64,000 bases of DNA from Paraburkholderia sp. BL23I1N1. GTDB taxonomy: Bacteria; Pseudomonadota; Gammaproteobacteria; Burkholderiales; Burkholderiaceae. The notes below the pieces were generated by a model. That model was not told the DNA's origin. It saw only the letters and a program-made list of their open reading frames with translations, and did not search any database. Of this stretch, positions 37,062 to 46,129 are shown in pieces. The stretch covers positions 1,922,001 to 1,986,000 of the forward strand of contig NZ_RAPV01000001.1 of the NCBI RefSeq assembly GCF_003610295.1. The letters are read 5' to 3'. The translations under genes and the position numbers were made by a program. Numbering within the stretch: position 1 is the stretch's first letter; every line of letters starts with the position of its first letter.

Positions 37062-37889
37062 TTATTTCATCATCCTGCGCCGAAACAAAACCGCCGAAAC
37101 AACAAACCCACCCACCGCATAAACCACCAGCACGGCAACATGCAAAACCGCCCCTTCAACAGGCCGCCCAAGCATAGCCGGCCGAATCAGATCCACAGCA
37201 TGCGCCAACGGCAAAATCTCAGTCACAGCCCGCGCCGCCGCAGGCAACTGTGAAACAGGAAAAAACACCCCAGACAACAGCAACATCGGCGTCAACACCA
37301 ACGTCTGATAAAACATAAAGAAGTCATACGACGGAGCCAGCGCCGTCACCACCATCGCAATACTCGCGAATGCGAGCCCCGTCAGCACGATCACCGGCAA
37401 CGCCAGCAAGATCGACGGAAAATTGGCATAGCCGAGCCCCCCCGCGACCAGCATGATCGCCGCGCCCGATAGCATCGACTTGCTGCCCGCCCACATCACT
37501 TCGCCAAGCACGATGTCGCCAAGCGTCAGCGGCGTATGCATGATCGCCTCCCACGTGCGCTGCACATGCATGCGGGAAAATCCCGAATACATCGACTCGA
37601 AACTGGCCGACATCATGACGCTCGAAGCCACCGTGCCCGCCGCAAGAAACGCGATATACGACACGCCGTCGACATGCCCGACCATCAGCCCAAGGCCGAA
37701 GCCCAGGCCGAACAGATAGATCATCGGATCGGCAAGGTTGCCGAACATCGAAGCAATCGCAAGCTTCTTCCAGACAAGATAGTTGCGGCGCCACACCGCA
37801 ATCCAGTTGACGGCGTTGGCGGGGAAAGCCGCGAAGATATCCTGCTTCGGCGGCGTCTCGCCGTGAGGTTCGTAAGTCCGTGCGTCCAT
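37062..37889 (-). CDS. nodJ: ABC-2 type transporter permease, NodJ-like
   Basis: 275 residues, about six membrane segments. Landmarks of the NodJ/DRA-type permeases: [29 protein letters not shown], a stretch starting [19 protein letters not shown], and [14 protein letters not shown]. With the ATPase 65 bp upstream on the same strand it forms an export complex in the inner membrane. In rhizobia NodIJ export lipochitin oligosaccharides; the betaproteobacterial homologues are considered ancestral and their substrate is not settled. No nod biosynthetic genes are nearby. The 3' third of the gene is strikingly G+T-rich on the coding strand. Confidence 0.85.
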   Translation of the reverse strand: MDARTYEPHGETPPKQDIFAAFPANAVNWIAVWRRNYLVWKKLAIASMFGNLADPMIYLFGLGFGLGLMVGHVDGVSYIAFLAAGTVASSVMMSASFESMYSGFSRMHVQRTWEAIMHTPLTLGDIVLGEVMWAGSKSMLSGAAIMLVAGGLGYANFPSILLALPVIVLTGLAFASIAMVVTALAPSYDFFMFYQTLVLTPMLLLSGVFFPVSQLPAAARAVTEILPLAHAVDLIRPAMLGRPVEGAVLHVAVLVVYAVGGFVVSAVLFRRRMMK

Positions 37890-37954
37890 TGCGTGTCTCT
37901 TGCCGTGTCGTTATAGCTGTAGAGGATGGTGGCCTGAGCCGGTGCCGTTTCGCC

Positions 37955-38869
37955 TCAGTCCTGCATCTCACGCCCGGTCAGACGCAGGAACACATCTTCC
38001 AGATTCGCCGGGCGATGCAGATAGCGCAGATCGGCGCGTTGCTTGAGGCGGGCATGCACCGGCTGGGCGTCGTTCACGTAGCAGAAGAGCGTCTCGCCAC
38101 TGATCTCGGTGCGCTCCACCAACGGCGCCAGTTCATCACGCAACGCAACCGGATCAGGTCCGAAGATTTCGATCACATCGCAGCCGATCTCGGATGCGAT
38201 CAACGCGCGCGGCGCACCTTCGGCGATCTTGCGTCCTTCCTCGATCACGCACAGGCGATGGCACAGCCGTTCGGCTTCTTCCATGAAGTGCGTGGTCAGC
38301 AGGATGGTCTTACCGCGGACGAGCAGCGAGCGCAGCCGCTCCCAGATCAGATGGCGCGCTTGCGGATCGAGGCCGGTGGTCGGCTCGTCCATGATCAGCA
38401 CGTCTGGATCGTTGACGAGCGCGCGAGCCAGCGTAAGGCGCCGCTTCATGCCGCCCGACAGCTCGCTCACGCGTGCATCCGCCTTGCTCTCGAGGCGCGC
38501 GAATTCGAGCAGCGACGGCACCATCGCGCGGCATTGCGCGGCGCTCAGACCGAAGTAGCGGCCGAATACCAGCAGGTTCTCGCGGACCGTGAAATCGGGA
38601 TCGAGGTTGTCGAACTGCGGCACAACGCCAACACGCGCTCGTGCCACGCGCGCGCGGCCGGGAATGGCCTCGCCGCAGAGGCGGATGGTGCCGGCGTCCG
38701 GTGCGGCAATGCCGAGCAGCATGCGCAACGTGGTGGTCTTGCCCGCGCCGTTCGGGCCGAGCAGGCCGAAACATTCGCCGGCGTTGACGTGAAACGACAG
38801 TCCGTCGACGACCATCTTTTCGCCGTAGCTTTTCTTAACCTGGTGGAATTCAATGGCGGCTTCAGACAT
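37955..38869 (-). CDS. nodI: ABC transporter ATP-binding protein, NodI-like
   Basis: 304 residues. Walker A is [10 protein letters not shown] near residue 40, the signature is LSGGMKRRL, Walker B is [11 protein letters not shown], and the H-loop is [13 protein letters not shown]. The LSGGMKRR signature and the C-terminal extension of about 80 residues with the VIEIFGPDP region are typical of NodI/DrrA-type exporters. It powers the NodJ-like permease that follows. Gene symbols reflect homology; nodulation is not implied, since no other nod gene is visible. Confidence 0.88.
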   Translation of the reverse strand: MSEAAIEFHQVKKSYGEKMVVDGLSFHVNAGECFGLLGPNGAGKTTTLRMLLGIAAPDAGTIRLCGEAIPGRARVARARVGVVPQFDNLDPDFTVRENLLVFGRYFGLSAAQCRAMVPSLLEFARLESKADARVSELSGGMKRRLTLARALVNDPDVLIMDEPTTGLDPQARHLIWERLRSLLVRGKTILLTTHFMEEAERLCHRLCVIEEGRKIAEGAPRALIASEIGCDVIEIFGPDPVALRDELAPLVERTEISGETLFCYVNDAQPVHARLKQRADLRYLHRPANLEDVFLRLTGREMQD

Positions 38870-39133
38870 GGATCGATCGAGGCTCCGCGAAATGACGCAA
38901 ATGACCGGTAAGGCCGCTCATTCTATGGCATCGGCAGAGATGTGTTGATCGACTCTGGATGCGCCGGGCGGTGTTTCTTGCGCTGCCGCAAAGGCTCACG
39001 GGTGACCTTAACCCGGCCCGAATCCAGCGCGCACCTGTTTAGGGCGCACTTAGCGTTTTCCATCCCTTGCAACCTGAATTGCGGCGCACCATGATTCATT
39101 CAGACCGCGTTTCTCGCGGATGGGAGAAAAATC

Positions 39134-39601
39134 ATGGCGAGCTACCAAAAAATTCTGTTGTGCTACGACGGCTCGCGCGAAGGCCGCAAAGCGTTACGTT
39201 GCGGCGCCGACCTGGCGTTGGATCTGAAGGCGGAAACGCACTTGTTGTCGGTGGTTGACATGCGCTCGAGCATTGCGCAAAGCGCGGGCCTGCTGACCGA
39301 TGTAGCCTGTGGCAGTTTCGAAAAAACAGCCCGCGACATCCTGCAGGAAGGAGTGGACTGGCTCACCGAACGCGGCGTGTCTGCGCAAGGGCATTTTGCA
39401 TTTGGCCATCCGGTTGACGAGATCGCCAACCTTGCCAACGAGTTGCATGTCGACCTCGTGGTGGTCGGCCATCGTTGCCGCACCGGCCTGTCGCGATGGT
39501 GGATGGGTGCGGGCAATACGCCGCTGCTCGATCGGGTCTCGTGCAGCATTCTGGTAGCGTGCTCGTCCGCGCAGGAGCAGCAACAAGCAGCGGCGGCTTG
39601 A
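39134..39601 (+). CDS. universal stress protein (UspA family)
   Basis: 155 residues. The N-terminal strand and loop KILLCYDGSREGRKAL and the ATP-loop-like G-2x-G-9x-G region near the C-terminus (VVVGHRCRTGLSRWWMGAGN) place it in the UspA family. The middle includes VDMRSSIAQSAG. It ends only 8 bp from the convergent DUF2939 gene. The trigger is unknown; such proteins usually respond to stationary phase or hypoxia. Confidence 0.92.
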   Translation: MASYQKILLCYDGSREGRKALRCGADLALDLKAETHLLSVVDMRSSIAQSAGLLTDVACGSFEKTARDILQEGVDWLTERGVSAQGHFAFGHPVDEIANLANELHVDLVVVGHRCRTGLSRWWMGAGNTPLLDRVSCSILVACSSAQEQQQAAAA

Positions 39602-39609
39602 CGAGGCGG

Positions 39610-40266
39610 TCACTCGTTCAGATTGACCGCGGCGAGCTTCCATGTGAACAAACCTTCGCGCAGCAAGATCGCCGAGTAACGTGTGTCGCCCGCACCATGC
39701 TGGTAGGTAACGACGAACTCGTTGAGGCCGCGATAGCCCGCCGTGGTTTGCGGCGGTTGCGGTGGCGTCGTGTTGTTCTCGTTGCTAGTTGTGCCGCCGG
39801 TCGTGCCGTTGGCCGTATTGCCGGCAGCAGCGGGCGCCGGTTCCGGTGCGGGCGAACCCGCAGCAGGCGGAACTGGCGGCCGTTCGCCCGGGTTGCCGCG
39901 TGGCGGCATGCCGTTCAGCAATGCCGCCACGCCGTCGGGCGTCGCATAAGCGTCCACGAGCGGACCGATTAAAGCCACGCCGATCATTGCGCCAATCGCC
40001 GCGAACGGATTGCCGTTGCCATGCGCGTCAATCCGACGGGTCAGCAAGCCGGTGACCTGCTGCTTCAGGCTCTCGCGCAACGCGGGAAAGTCGACGTATT
40101 GATTGACGGTTTGCGCATCGCGCGCATCCGCCGCGCGTTTGAGGTTATTCAGCGCCATGTAGGGCGACGCGTAGCCGAACCCCAACGCGGCAATCACCGC
40201 AATCACAATCAAACTGATGATCAGCGGCCGAATGGCGCCGCGCTTCGTGCGAGTTGAAAATGCCAT
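39610..40266 (-). CDS. DUF2939 membrane-anchored protein
   Basis: 218 residues from the ATG ending at 40266, which has GGAGAG upstream; an ATG ending at 40293 has no site. A membrane anchor at residues 13-35 is followed by the DUF2939 domain (YMALNNLKRAADARDAQTVNQYVDFPALRESLKQQ). A Pro/Ala/Asn/Thr-rich linker (about 120-170) and a short C-terminal domain ending FTWKLAAVNLNE complete it. The bulk probably lies in the periplasm. Function unknown. Confidence 0.85.
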   Translation of the reverse strand: MAFSTRTKRGAIRPLIISLIVIAVIAALGFGYASPYMALNNLKRAADARDAQTVNQYVDFPALRESLKQQVTGLLTRRIDAHGNGNPFAAIGAMIGVALIGPLVDAYATPDGVAALLNGMPPRGNPGERPPVPPAAGSPAPEPAPAAAGNTANGTTGGTTSNENNTTPPQPPQTTAGYRGLNEFVVTYQHGAGDTRYSAILLREGLFTWKLAAVNLNE

Positions 40267-40374
40267 CGAATGAGACTCTCCATCAGGTGTCATCTAACGT
40301 GGACCGCGGCCACGCGAAAAAGGATCCCAGGTGATGCAATATTCGAGTAGGCGCGGAAGGCCGAAAGACTTTTT

Positions 40375-40416
40375 GCCGGGCGTCGCACGCCGGGCGTCGC
40401 ATGCCGAGTGTCGCAC
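40375..40416. repeat. 14-bp tandem repeat, three copies
   Basis: GCCGGGCGTCGCAC at 40375-40388 is repeated as GCCGGGCGTCGCAT and then as GCCGAGTGTCGCAC. It lies in the gap between the DUF2939 gene and the small gene downstream of lexA. It is probably a slippage-prone spacer with no coding role. Confidence 0.7.
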
Positions 40417-40472
40417 GTCGCATTCGGCACGCCGCTCATCTCCAGTGGAATAGAGTGCGCGCGCAGTGCAGC

Positions 40473-40817
40473 TTATGACTCGAACACCGCGCCATGCAGG
40501 TTAGCTTCGTCGGCGATGCAACGATCGATCATGCGGCACACGGCGTCTACCGTGCCGACCATGATCAGCCGCGACGGCCCGTGATAGACGCGCACCGGCG
40601 CACGACGCGCAGGTTCAGCTGTATTCAGCCCGGAATTCAGCGACACGCGAGCAAAGGCCGGCAACGAGGACGGCAAACCCGATACGCCCGCAGGCGCGTC
40701 GAATAGCGATGGAGTACTGGCCGGGGACGCCTCGATCAATGAGCAGGGCACCAGCTTGCGCAGATGGCGCAAACGACCAAACTGGCGAAAAGGCAGCAGG
40801 CGGGCAAGGCGTTCCAT
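40473..40817 (-). CDS. small protein in the lexA unit, unknown function
   Basis: 114 residues from the ATG ending at 40817, preceded by GGAGAG five bases upstream; a TTG seven codons earlier is possible. The N-terminus is basic and Leu/Arg-rich (MERLARLLPFRQFGRLRHLR). A Ser/Pro-rich middle follows, then a more conserved-looking end (RVYHGPSRLIMVGTVDAVCRMIDR). It starts 58 bp after the lexA stop on the same strand with no terminator I can see between, so it is probably co-transcribed and SOS-induced. It does not resemble SulA, the lexA partner in pseudomonads. Confidence 0.7.
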   Translation of the reverse strand: MERLARLLPFRQFGRLRHLRKLVPCSLIEASPASTPSLFDAPAGVSGLPSSLPAFARVSLNSGLNTAEPARRAPVRVYHGPSRLIMVGTVDAVCRMIDRCIADEANLHGAVFES

Positions 40818-40875
40818 GAGTCTCTCCAGGCGATTCAACGTTGGGGCAGCTTCGGATTGGCGGACGAGCGGGGGG

Positions 40876-41526
40876 TTAGAACTCGCCCGGGCGGATCAGC
40901 CCGACGGCGATACCCTCGAGCGCGAACTCCGCACTGCCGGTTTCAACGAAGATGTTGTCGTAATCGGGGTTCTCGGCGATCAGCTCGATGCCGTTCGGCC
41001 GGCGCTTCAGGCGCTTGACCGTTACATCGTCGCCAAGGCGCGCGATGATGATCTGGCCGTCTTTGGCTTCGCTTTTCTTCTGCACCGCGAGCAGGTCGCC
41101 GTCGAAGATGCCCGCGTCGCGCATGGACAGACCGCGCACCTTCAGCAGGTAGTCCGGCTTGCTCGAGAACAGCGCCGGGTCGCATGCGTAGTGCTGCGAG
41201 ATATGTTCCTGCGCCAGGATCGGGCTACCCGCTGCAACGCGGCCGATCAGCGGCAGCGACAACTGCATGATGCTGGCGTGCGGCAGCGTGAACTGGTACG
41301 GCGAATCTTCCGGGCCCGACAACAGGCGAATGCCGCGCGATGCGCCGGCCGCGAGTTCGATCACGCCCTTGCGAGCCAGCGCCCGCAAATGTTCTTCTGC
41401 CGAGTTGGCCGAGCTGAAACCCAGTTCGGCGGCGATCTCCGCGCGGGTGGGCGGAAAACCGGTGCGTTCGATGGCCCGGCGGATCAGATCGAAAACCTGC
41501 TGCTGTCGTGCGGTGAGTTTTGTCAT
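40876..41526 (-). CDS. lexA: LexA SOS repressor
   Basis: 216 residues; the start at the ATG ending at 41526 gives [19 protein letters not shown], the standard LexA N-terminus. The winged helix at residues 1-70 includes [16 protein letters not shown]. The self-cleavage Ala-Gly is in VAAGSPI, the catalytic Ser in RGLSMRD and the catalytic Lys in DDVTVKRLK. RecA-stimulated cleavage at Ala-Gly inactivates the repressor after DNA damage. Two tandem CTGT-N8-ACAG boxes lie just upstream, indicating autoregulation. Confidence 0.97.
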   Translation of the reverse strand: MTKLTARQQQVFDLIRRAIERTGFPPTRAEIAAELGFSSANSAEEHLRALARKGVIELAAGASRGIRLLSGPEDSPYQFTLPHASIMQLSLPLIGRVAAGSPILAQEHISQHYACDPALFSSKPDYLLKVRGLSMRDAGIFDGDLLAVQKKSEAKDGQIIIARLGDDVTVKRLKRRPNGIELIAENPDYDNIFVETGSAEFALEGIAVGLIRPGEF

Positions 41527-41533
41527 AGCGTCA

Positions 41534-41549
41534 CTGTATGTATGAACAG
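41534..41549. promoter_or_regulatory. LexA (SOS) box 1
   Basis: A full CTGT-N8-ACAG match with an AT-containing core (ATGTATGA), 8 bp upstream of the lexA start codon. It is one of two boxes whose centres are 20 bp apart, about two helical turns, as in the doubly repressed E. coli lexA promoter. Confidence 0.88.
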
Positions 41550-41553
41550 GTGC

Positions 41554-41569
41554 CTGTATTTTTATACAG
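41554..41569. promoter_or_regulatory. LexA (SOS) box 2
   Basis: CTGT-ATTTTTAT-ACAG, a full consensus match with the favoured AT-rich centre, so probably the stronger of the two sites. It overlaps the expected lexA promoter region. Confidence 0.9.
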
Positions 41570-41698
41570 TATTCCGCGCAATTCAAGCTTTACTTTAAGT
41601 TCGTGCCCTGGGGGGGCGCTCCAACGCCGAAAATGGACGTCCCAACACCCGTTTTCGTGTCGCGACGCCTTATCCGGCCGCCATTACCACTTTTGCGT

Positions 41699-41728
41699 AT
41701 TAAAAAATGAAGAAACATTATTTTTAAT
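41699..41728. promoter_or_regulatory. AT-rich dyad upstream of sbp (candidate CysB-control region)
   Basis: ATTAAAAA (41699-41706) and TTTTTAAT (41721-41728) form an 8-bp inverted repeat within the most AT-rich stretch between lexA and sbp, 110-140 bp before the sbp start. CysB activation sites in enteric bacteria are AT-rich and lie upstream of -35. The assignment to CysB is inference from position and gene content. Confidence 0.35.
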
Positions 41729-41839
41729 GATGAAAGCTCTTCGATAGACTGCCCTTCGAGTTGGCGCTCATGTGCACGTGACCGCGACGCAAAACAACAC
41801 CACGCTGTTTCAGCGGACCACATCGCGGAGCAAGTTGGC

Positions 41840-42898
41840 ATGAACCATCAAGGTACGGGGCTGGCTGGCAGGACCAGAAAACTCATTGCGGCGCTTGCAT
41901 TCGGCACGTTCGGCGCCCTCGGCACGTTTGCCGCAGTCGGCGTCACGACAGAGGCACACGCTGCCGATACGACGCTGCTGAACGTGTCGTACGACCCGAC
42001 ACGTGAGCTGTACCAGGACGTCAACCAGGCATTCGGCAAGGAATGGAAGGCGAAAACGGGCGAGACGATCACCTTCAAGCAGTCGCACGGCGGCTCGGGT
42101 GCGCAAGCGCGTTCGGTGCTGGACGGGTTGCAGGCGGACGTCGTGACACTGGCGCTTGCCTACGACATCGACGCGCTGGCCAACAAGGGTCTGCTCGACA
42201 AGGGCTGGCAGAAGCGTTTGCCGGACAACGCTTCGCCGTACACGTCGACGATCGTGTTTCTGGTGCGCAGGGGGAACCCGAAGCACATCAAGGATTGGGA
42301 CGATCTGATCAAACCGGGTGTGTCGATCGTCACGCCGAATCCGAAGACCTCGGGGGGGGCGCGCTGGAACTACCTGGCCGCATGGGCCTATGCCGAACAT
42401 CAGCCAGGCGGCAACGATCAGAAGGCCAAAGAATTCGTCGGCAAGCTCTATAAGAATGCCGGCGTGCTGGATTCGGGCGCGCGAGGTGCAACCACCAGCT
42501 TCGTGCAACGCGGGATCGGCGACGTGCTGATCGCGTGGGAGAACGAAGCATTTCTGTCGCTGAAGGAATTCGGTCCGGACAAGTTTGAAATCGTCGTGCC
42601 GTCGGTGAGCATTCTGGCCGAGCCGCCGGTCGCGGTGGTGGACAAGGTGGTCGACAGGCACGGCACGCGCAAACTGGCCGAGGCGTATCTGAACTTCCTC
42701 TACAGCGAGCAGGGTCAGGAAATCGCCGCGAAAAACTTCTACCGTCCGCGTTCAAGCAAGGTGGCGGCCGAGCTGACTTCGAAGTTTCCGAAGCTGAAGC
42801 TCTACACGGTGGACGATTCGTTCGGCGGCTGGGCGAACGCGCAGAAGACGCACTTTGCCGACGGCGGCGTGTTCGATTCGATTTACTCGCCGCAGTAA
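41840..42898 (+). CDS. sbp: sulfate ABC transporter periplasmic binding protein
   Basis: 352 residues. A long signal peptide (about residues 1-42) ends TEAHA before ADTTLL. The mature part follows E. coli Sbp closely: [63 protein letters not shown] and [19 protein letters not shown]. It binds sulfate or thiosulfate in the periplasm and delivers it to CysT/CysW/CysA. It is first in the sulfate operon, followed by a strong hairpin with a T-run before cysT. Confidence 0.95.
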   Translation: MNHQGTGLAGRTRKLIAALAFGTFGALGTFAAVGVTTEAHAADTTLLNVSYDPTRELYQDVNQAFGKEWKAKTGETITFKQSHGGSGAQARSVLDGLQADVVTLALAYDIDALANKGLLDKGWQKRLPDNASPYTSTIVFLVRRGNPKHIKDWDDLIKPGVSIVTPNPKTSGGARWNYLAAWAYAEHQPGGNDQKAKEFVGKLYKNAGVLDSGARGATTSFVQRGIGDVLIAWENEAFLSLKEFGPDKFEIVVPSVSILAEPPVAVVDKVVDRHGTRKLAEAYLNFLYSEQGQEIAAKNFYRPRSSKVAAELTSKFPKLKLYTVDDSFGGWANAQKTHFADGGVFDSIYSPQ

Positions 42899-42954
42899 CG
42901 GGCATTCGGTCGGACGAGATGCGCGGTTAGACACGTTAGTCAAACACCTCACCC

Positions 42955-42984
42955 AAAAAAGCGCGCCCGCGAGGCGCGCTTTTT
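42955..42984 (+). terminator. rho-independent terminator/attenuator between sbp and cysT
   Basis: GCGCGCC (42961-42967) pairs with GGCGCGC (42973-42979) around a 5-base loop. The stem is flanked by A6 on the left (42955-42960) and T5 on the right (42980-42984), so it could work in both directions. It would allow more binding protein than permease to be made while partial read-through serves cysTWA. Confidence 0.85.
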
Positions 42985-43042
42985 GAGCAGCCAGGCGGCC
43001 GAAAAAAGAGCCGCCGGCTTCAACCCTGAAAGAGTACTGAGC

Positions 43043-43945
43043 ATGACGACGTTGACCTTCCGAAAACCGAGTGCCTTACCCGGTTTTGGCCTGACACTCG
43101 GCATCACCGTGGCTTATCTGAGCCTCGTGGTGCTGATTCCGCTTGCGGCGACCTTTCTCAAGACGGCGACGCTCGACTGGGCCCAGTTCGTGCGCGCGGT
43201 CTCGTCGCCGCGCGTGCTCGCGTCGTATCGCCTGACGTTTTTCTCGGCCCTCGGCGGCGCGCTGATCAATGCGGTGTTTGGTTTCCTGGTCGCGTGGGTG
43301 CTGGTGCGCTATACGTTCCCGTTCAAGCGCATCGTCGATGCGGTGGTCGATCTGCCGTTTGCTTTACCGACCTCCGTGGCCGGTATTTCGCTCGCGGCGG
43401 TGTATGCGGGCAATGGCTGGATCGGACAATTTCTCGAACCGCTCGGCCTCAAGATCGCCTTCACGCCGGCCGGTGTGCTGATCGCGCTGACCTTCATCGG
43501 CTTGCCGTTCGTCGTGCGGACCGTGCAGCCGGTGCTCGAAGAGTTCGAGCGCGAGCAGGAAGAAGCGGCCGCCTGCCTCGGCGCGTCGCGTTGGCTGACC
43601 TTTCGCCGCGTGGTGCTGCCGGCTGTCTTCCCGGCCTTGCTGACCGGTTTCGCGCTGGCGTTCGCGCGGGCGCTCGGCGAATACGGCTCGGTGATTTTCA
43701 TCGCCGGCAACATGCCGATGAAATCGGAAATCACGTCGCTGCTGATCATCACCAAGCTCGAACAATACGATTACGCCGGCGCCACGGCGATTGCGGTCGT
43801 GATGCTGGTCGTATCGTTCCTGATGCTGCTGTTCATCAACACCTTGCAGTGGTATCTGCAGCGTCGCACTAGCCGTGGCGGAGCGGGTCCCGCGCCTGCT
43901 GCTGCGAGCGTCGCGACGATCGGTGTCGGCGGAGGTGCGCAATGA
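43043..43945 (+). CDS. cysT: sulfate ABC transporter permease CysT (CysU)
   Basis: 300 residues from ATG 43043; an in-frame codon at 42983 lies within the terminator tail and adds 20 unconserved residues. Six membrane segments. The permease EAA loop reads [27 protein letters not shown] in pieces along its usual position, after [12 protein letters not shown]. It forms the inner-membrane channel with CysW. The ATGA at its stop couples it to cysW. Confidence 0.95.
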   Translation: MTTLTFRKPSALPGFGLTLGITVAYLSLVVLIPLAATFLKTATLDWAQFVRAVSSPRVLASYRLTFFSALGGALINAVFGFLVAWVLVRYTFPFKRIVDAVVDLPFALPTSVAGISLAAVYAGNGWIGQFLEPLGLKIAFTPAGVLIALTFIGLPFVVRTVQPVLEEFEREQEEAAACLGASRWLTFRRVVLPAVFPALLTGFALAFARALGEYGSVIFIAGNMPMKSEITSLLIITKLEQYDYAGATAIAVVMLVVSFLMLLFINTLQWYLQRRTSRGGAGPAPAAASVATIGVGGGAQ

Positions 43946-44976
43946 GCCGCGATTCCGTGAAGCGTGCCGGTACTGCCGCGGTTGCCGTGGCGCCGCGCGC
44001 GCCGCTCAATGTTGCGCGCCGGCCCGATCCCGTCACCGAGCCACCCGTAGTGCGCTGGGTTCTGACTGGCGTCGCGTTGCTGTTTCTCGGGCTGTTCCTG
44101 GTTGTACCGCTCCTCGCTGTGTTCTATCAGGCCTTGAGCAAGGGGTTCGGCTTCTATCTGGAATCGCTTGCCGATCCGGATGCATTGTCCGCAATCAAGC
44201 TCACTGTGATTACCGCCGCGATTGCGGTGCCGCTGAACCTCGTGTTCGGGCTCGCTGCGTCATGGTGTATCGCCAAGTTCGACTTCCGCGGCAAGGCATT
44301 GCTGACCACGTTGATCGATCTGCCGTTCTCGGTCTCGCCGGTGATTTCCGGTTTGATCTACGTGCTGATGTTCGGCGCGCAGGGCTGGTTCGGCCCGTGG
44401 CTGCAGGACCATAACGTGCAGATCATCTTCGCGGTGCCGGGCATCGTGCTGGCGACGATCTTCGTCACGTTCCCGTTCGTCGCGCGTGAACTGATTCCGC
44501 TGATGCAGGCGCAAGGCAACGACGAAGAAGAAGCCGCGCACGTGCTCGGCGCTTCGGGCAGGCAGATCTTTCGGCGCGTCACGCTGCCGAACGTCAAATG
44601 GGGGCTGCTGTACGGCGTGATTCTGTGTAACGCGCGGGCGATGGGCGAGTTCGGTGCGGTGTCGGTGGTGTCCGGCCACATTCGCGGCCAGACCGACACG
44701 ATGCCGCTGCACGTCGAAATTCTCTATAACGAATACAACTTCTCGGCGGCGTTCGCCGTCGCGTCGGTGCTGGCCTTATTGGCGCTCGTGACGCTCGGTC
44801 TGAAGTTGCTTGCCGAGCGCCATTTGTCGGCGGAACTGTCCGCCGCGCGCGATGTGCCGGCGTATGCAGGGCCAGTTACGCCGGCGTCCGCCTCATCATT
44901 CGCATCACAGTCTGTCAATGCAACGCCAGTGTCGAAGCATGCGGTCGCGCATCCGCTCAAGCAAGGAGAGCTGTAA
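43942..44976 (+). CDS. cysW: sulfate ABC transporter permease CysW
   Basis: 344 residues, longer than E. coli CysW (291), with extra residues mostly at the C-terminus after the last helix (Ala/Ser/Val-rich). The N-terminal 35 residues are Ala/Pro/Arg-rich. The EAA loop reads [20 protein letters not shown] and then [24 protein letters not shown]. It partners CysT. The start overlaps the cysT stop (ATGA) and its stop overlaps the cysA start by one base, so the three are tightly coupled. Confidence 0.95.
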   Translation: MSRDSVKRAGTAAVAVAPRAPLNVARRPDPVTEPPVVRWVLTGVALLFLGLFLVVPLLAVFYQALSKGFGFYLESLADPDALSAIKLTVITAAIAVPLNLVFGLAASWCIAKFDFRGKALLTTLIDLPFSVSPVISGLIYVLMFGAQGWFGPWLQDHNVQIIFAVPGIVLATIFVTFPFVARELIPLMQAQGNDEEEAAHVLGASGRQIFRRVTLPNVKWGLLYGVILCNARAMGEFGAVSVVSGHIRGQTDTMPLHVEILYNEYNFSAAFAVASVLALLALVTLGLKLLAERHLSAELSAARDVPAYAGPVTPASASSFASQSVNATPVSKHAVAHPLKQGEL

Positions 44977-46034
44977 TGGGTATCACCGTTCGTAACCTGC
45001 AAAAGCGCTTCGGCGATTTCGTCGCGCTCGATAACGTCTCGCTCGACTTTCCGCCGGGTGAACTGGTTGCGCTGCTTGGGCCGTCGGGTTGTGGCAAGAC
45101 CACGTTGCTGCGCGTGATCGCCGGTCTCGAATACGCGGACGGCGGCCAGGTCGTGTTGCAGGGCCAGGATGTCGCGACGGTCGGCGCGCGTGAACGCGAA
45201 GTCGGTTTCGTGTTCCAGCACTACGCGCTGTTCCGTCATATGACGGTGTTCGAGAACGTCGCCTTCGGCCTGCGTGTGAAGCCCCGTAAGGAGCGGCCTT
45301 CGGAAGCGGTAATTCGCGAGAAGGTGCATGAACTGCTGAAGCTGGTGCAACTCGACTGGCTCGCGCAACGCTATCCGTCGGAATTGTCGGGCGGTCAGCG
45401 GCAACGCATTGCCTTGGCGCGCGCGCTGGCTGTCGAACCCAAGGTCTTGCTGCTCGACGAACCGTTCGGCGCGCTGGACGCGAAGGTGCGCAAGGAGTTG
45501 CGTAGCTGGCTGCGTCGTTTGCATGACGATCTGCATATCTCGACGATTTTCGTCACGCACGATCAGGAAGAAGCACTCGAAGTGGCCGACCGGATCGTCG
45601 TGCTGAATCGCGGGCACGTGGAGCAGGTGGGCAGTCCGCAGGACGTGTATGACCATCCGCAAACTTCCTTCGTCTACGAGTTTCTCGGCGCGGCGAACCG
45701 CCTGCATGGCAAGGTGGATGCGAGCGGCTTCGTGGTCGACGGCGCGGCGTTGCCGGTCGCGATCAAGGCCGATTTCAGCGGGCCGGCGTTCGCCTATGTG
45801 CGGCCGCACGATCTGCAGCTGTATCCACAAGCGTCTGGTCATCGCGAAGGCATTGTGGTCGACGTGCGGCGCGTGGTGACGCTCGGCGGCTCGGTGCGTG
45901 TGGAGCTGGCGGGCCGTGAGGGCAATGTGCTCGAAGCGGAACTCGACCGCGAATCGTGGCGCGATCTGCAACTGGCGATCGGCGATGGTGTGACAGCCGT
46001 GCCGCGCGCGTTGCGCGTATTTCCAGCGCAATGA
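44976..46034 (+). CDS. cysA: sulfate ABC transporter ATP-binding protein
   Basis: 352 residues, preceded by AAGGAGAG. Walker A is GPSGCGKTT near residue 35, the Q-loop [13 protein letters not shown], the signature [15 protein letters not shown], Walker [12 protein letters not shown] and the H-loop [18 protein letters not shown]-like C-terminal domain (from about 240) includes [14 protein letters not shown]. It drives sulfate/thiosulfate import through CysT/CysW. cysB follows 95 bp downstream. Confidence 0.95.
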   Translation: MGITVRNLQKRFGDFVALDNVSLDFPPGELVALLGPSGCGKTTLLRVIAGLEYADGGQVVLQGQDVATVGAREREVGFVFQHYALFRHMTVFENVAFGLRVKPRKERPSEAVIREKVHELLKLVQLDWLAQRYPSELSGGQRQRIALARALAVEPKVLLLDEPFGALDAKVRKELRSWLRRLHDDLHISTIFVTHDQEEALEVADRIVVLNRGHVEQVGSPQDVYDHPQTSFVYEFLGAANRLHGKVDASGFVVDGAALPVAIKADFSGPAFAYVRPHDLQLYPQASGHREGIVVDVRRVVTLGGSVRVELAGREGNVLEAELDRESWRDLQLAIGDGVTAVPRALRVFPAQ

Positions 46035-46129
46035 GTGGTGTAAAAACCGACACCACAAGCAGCGCAACAACACTCGGCGTTTCATTCAAACTCTAATAAC
46101 TCAACTCTGGCTCAACCGGAGACATACAG

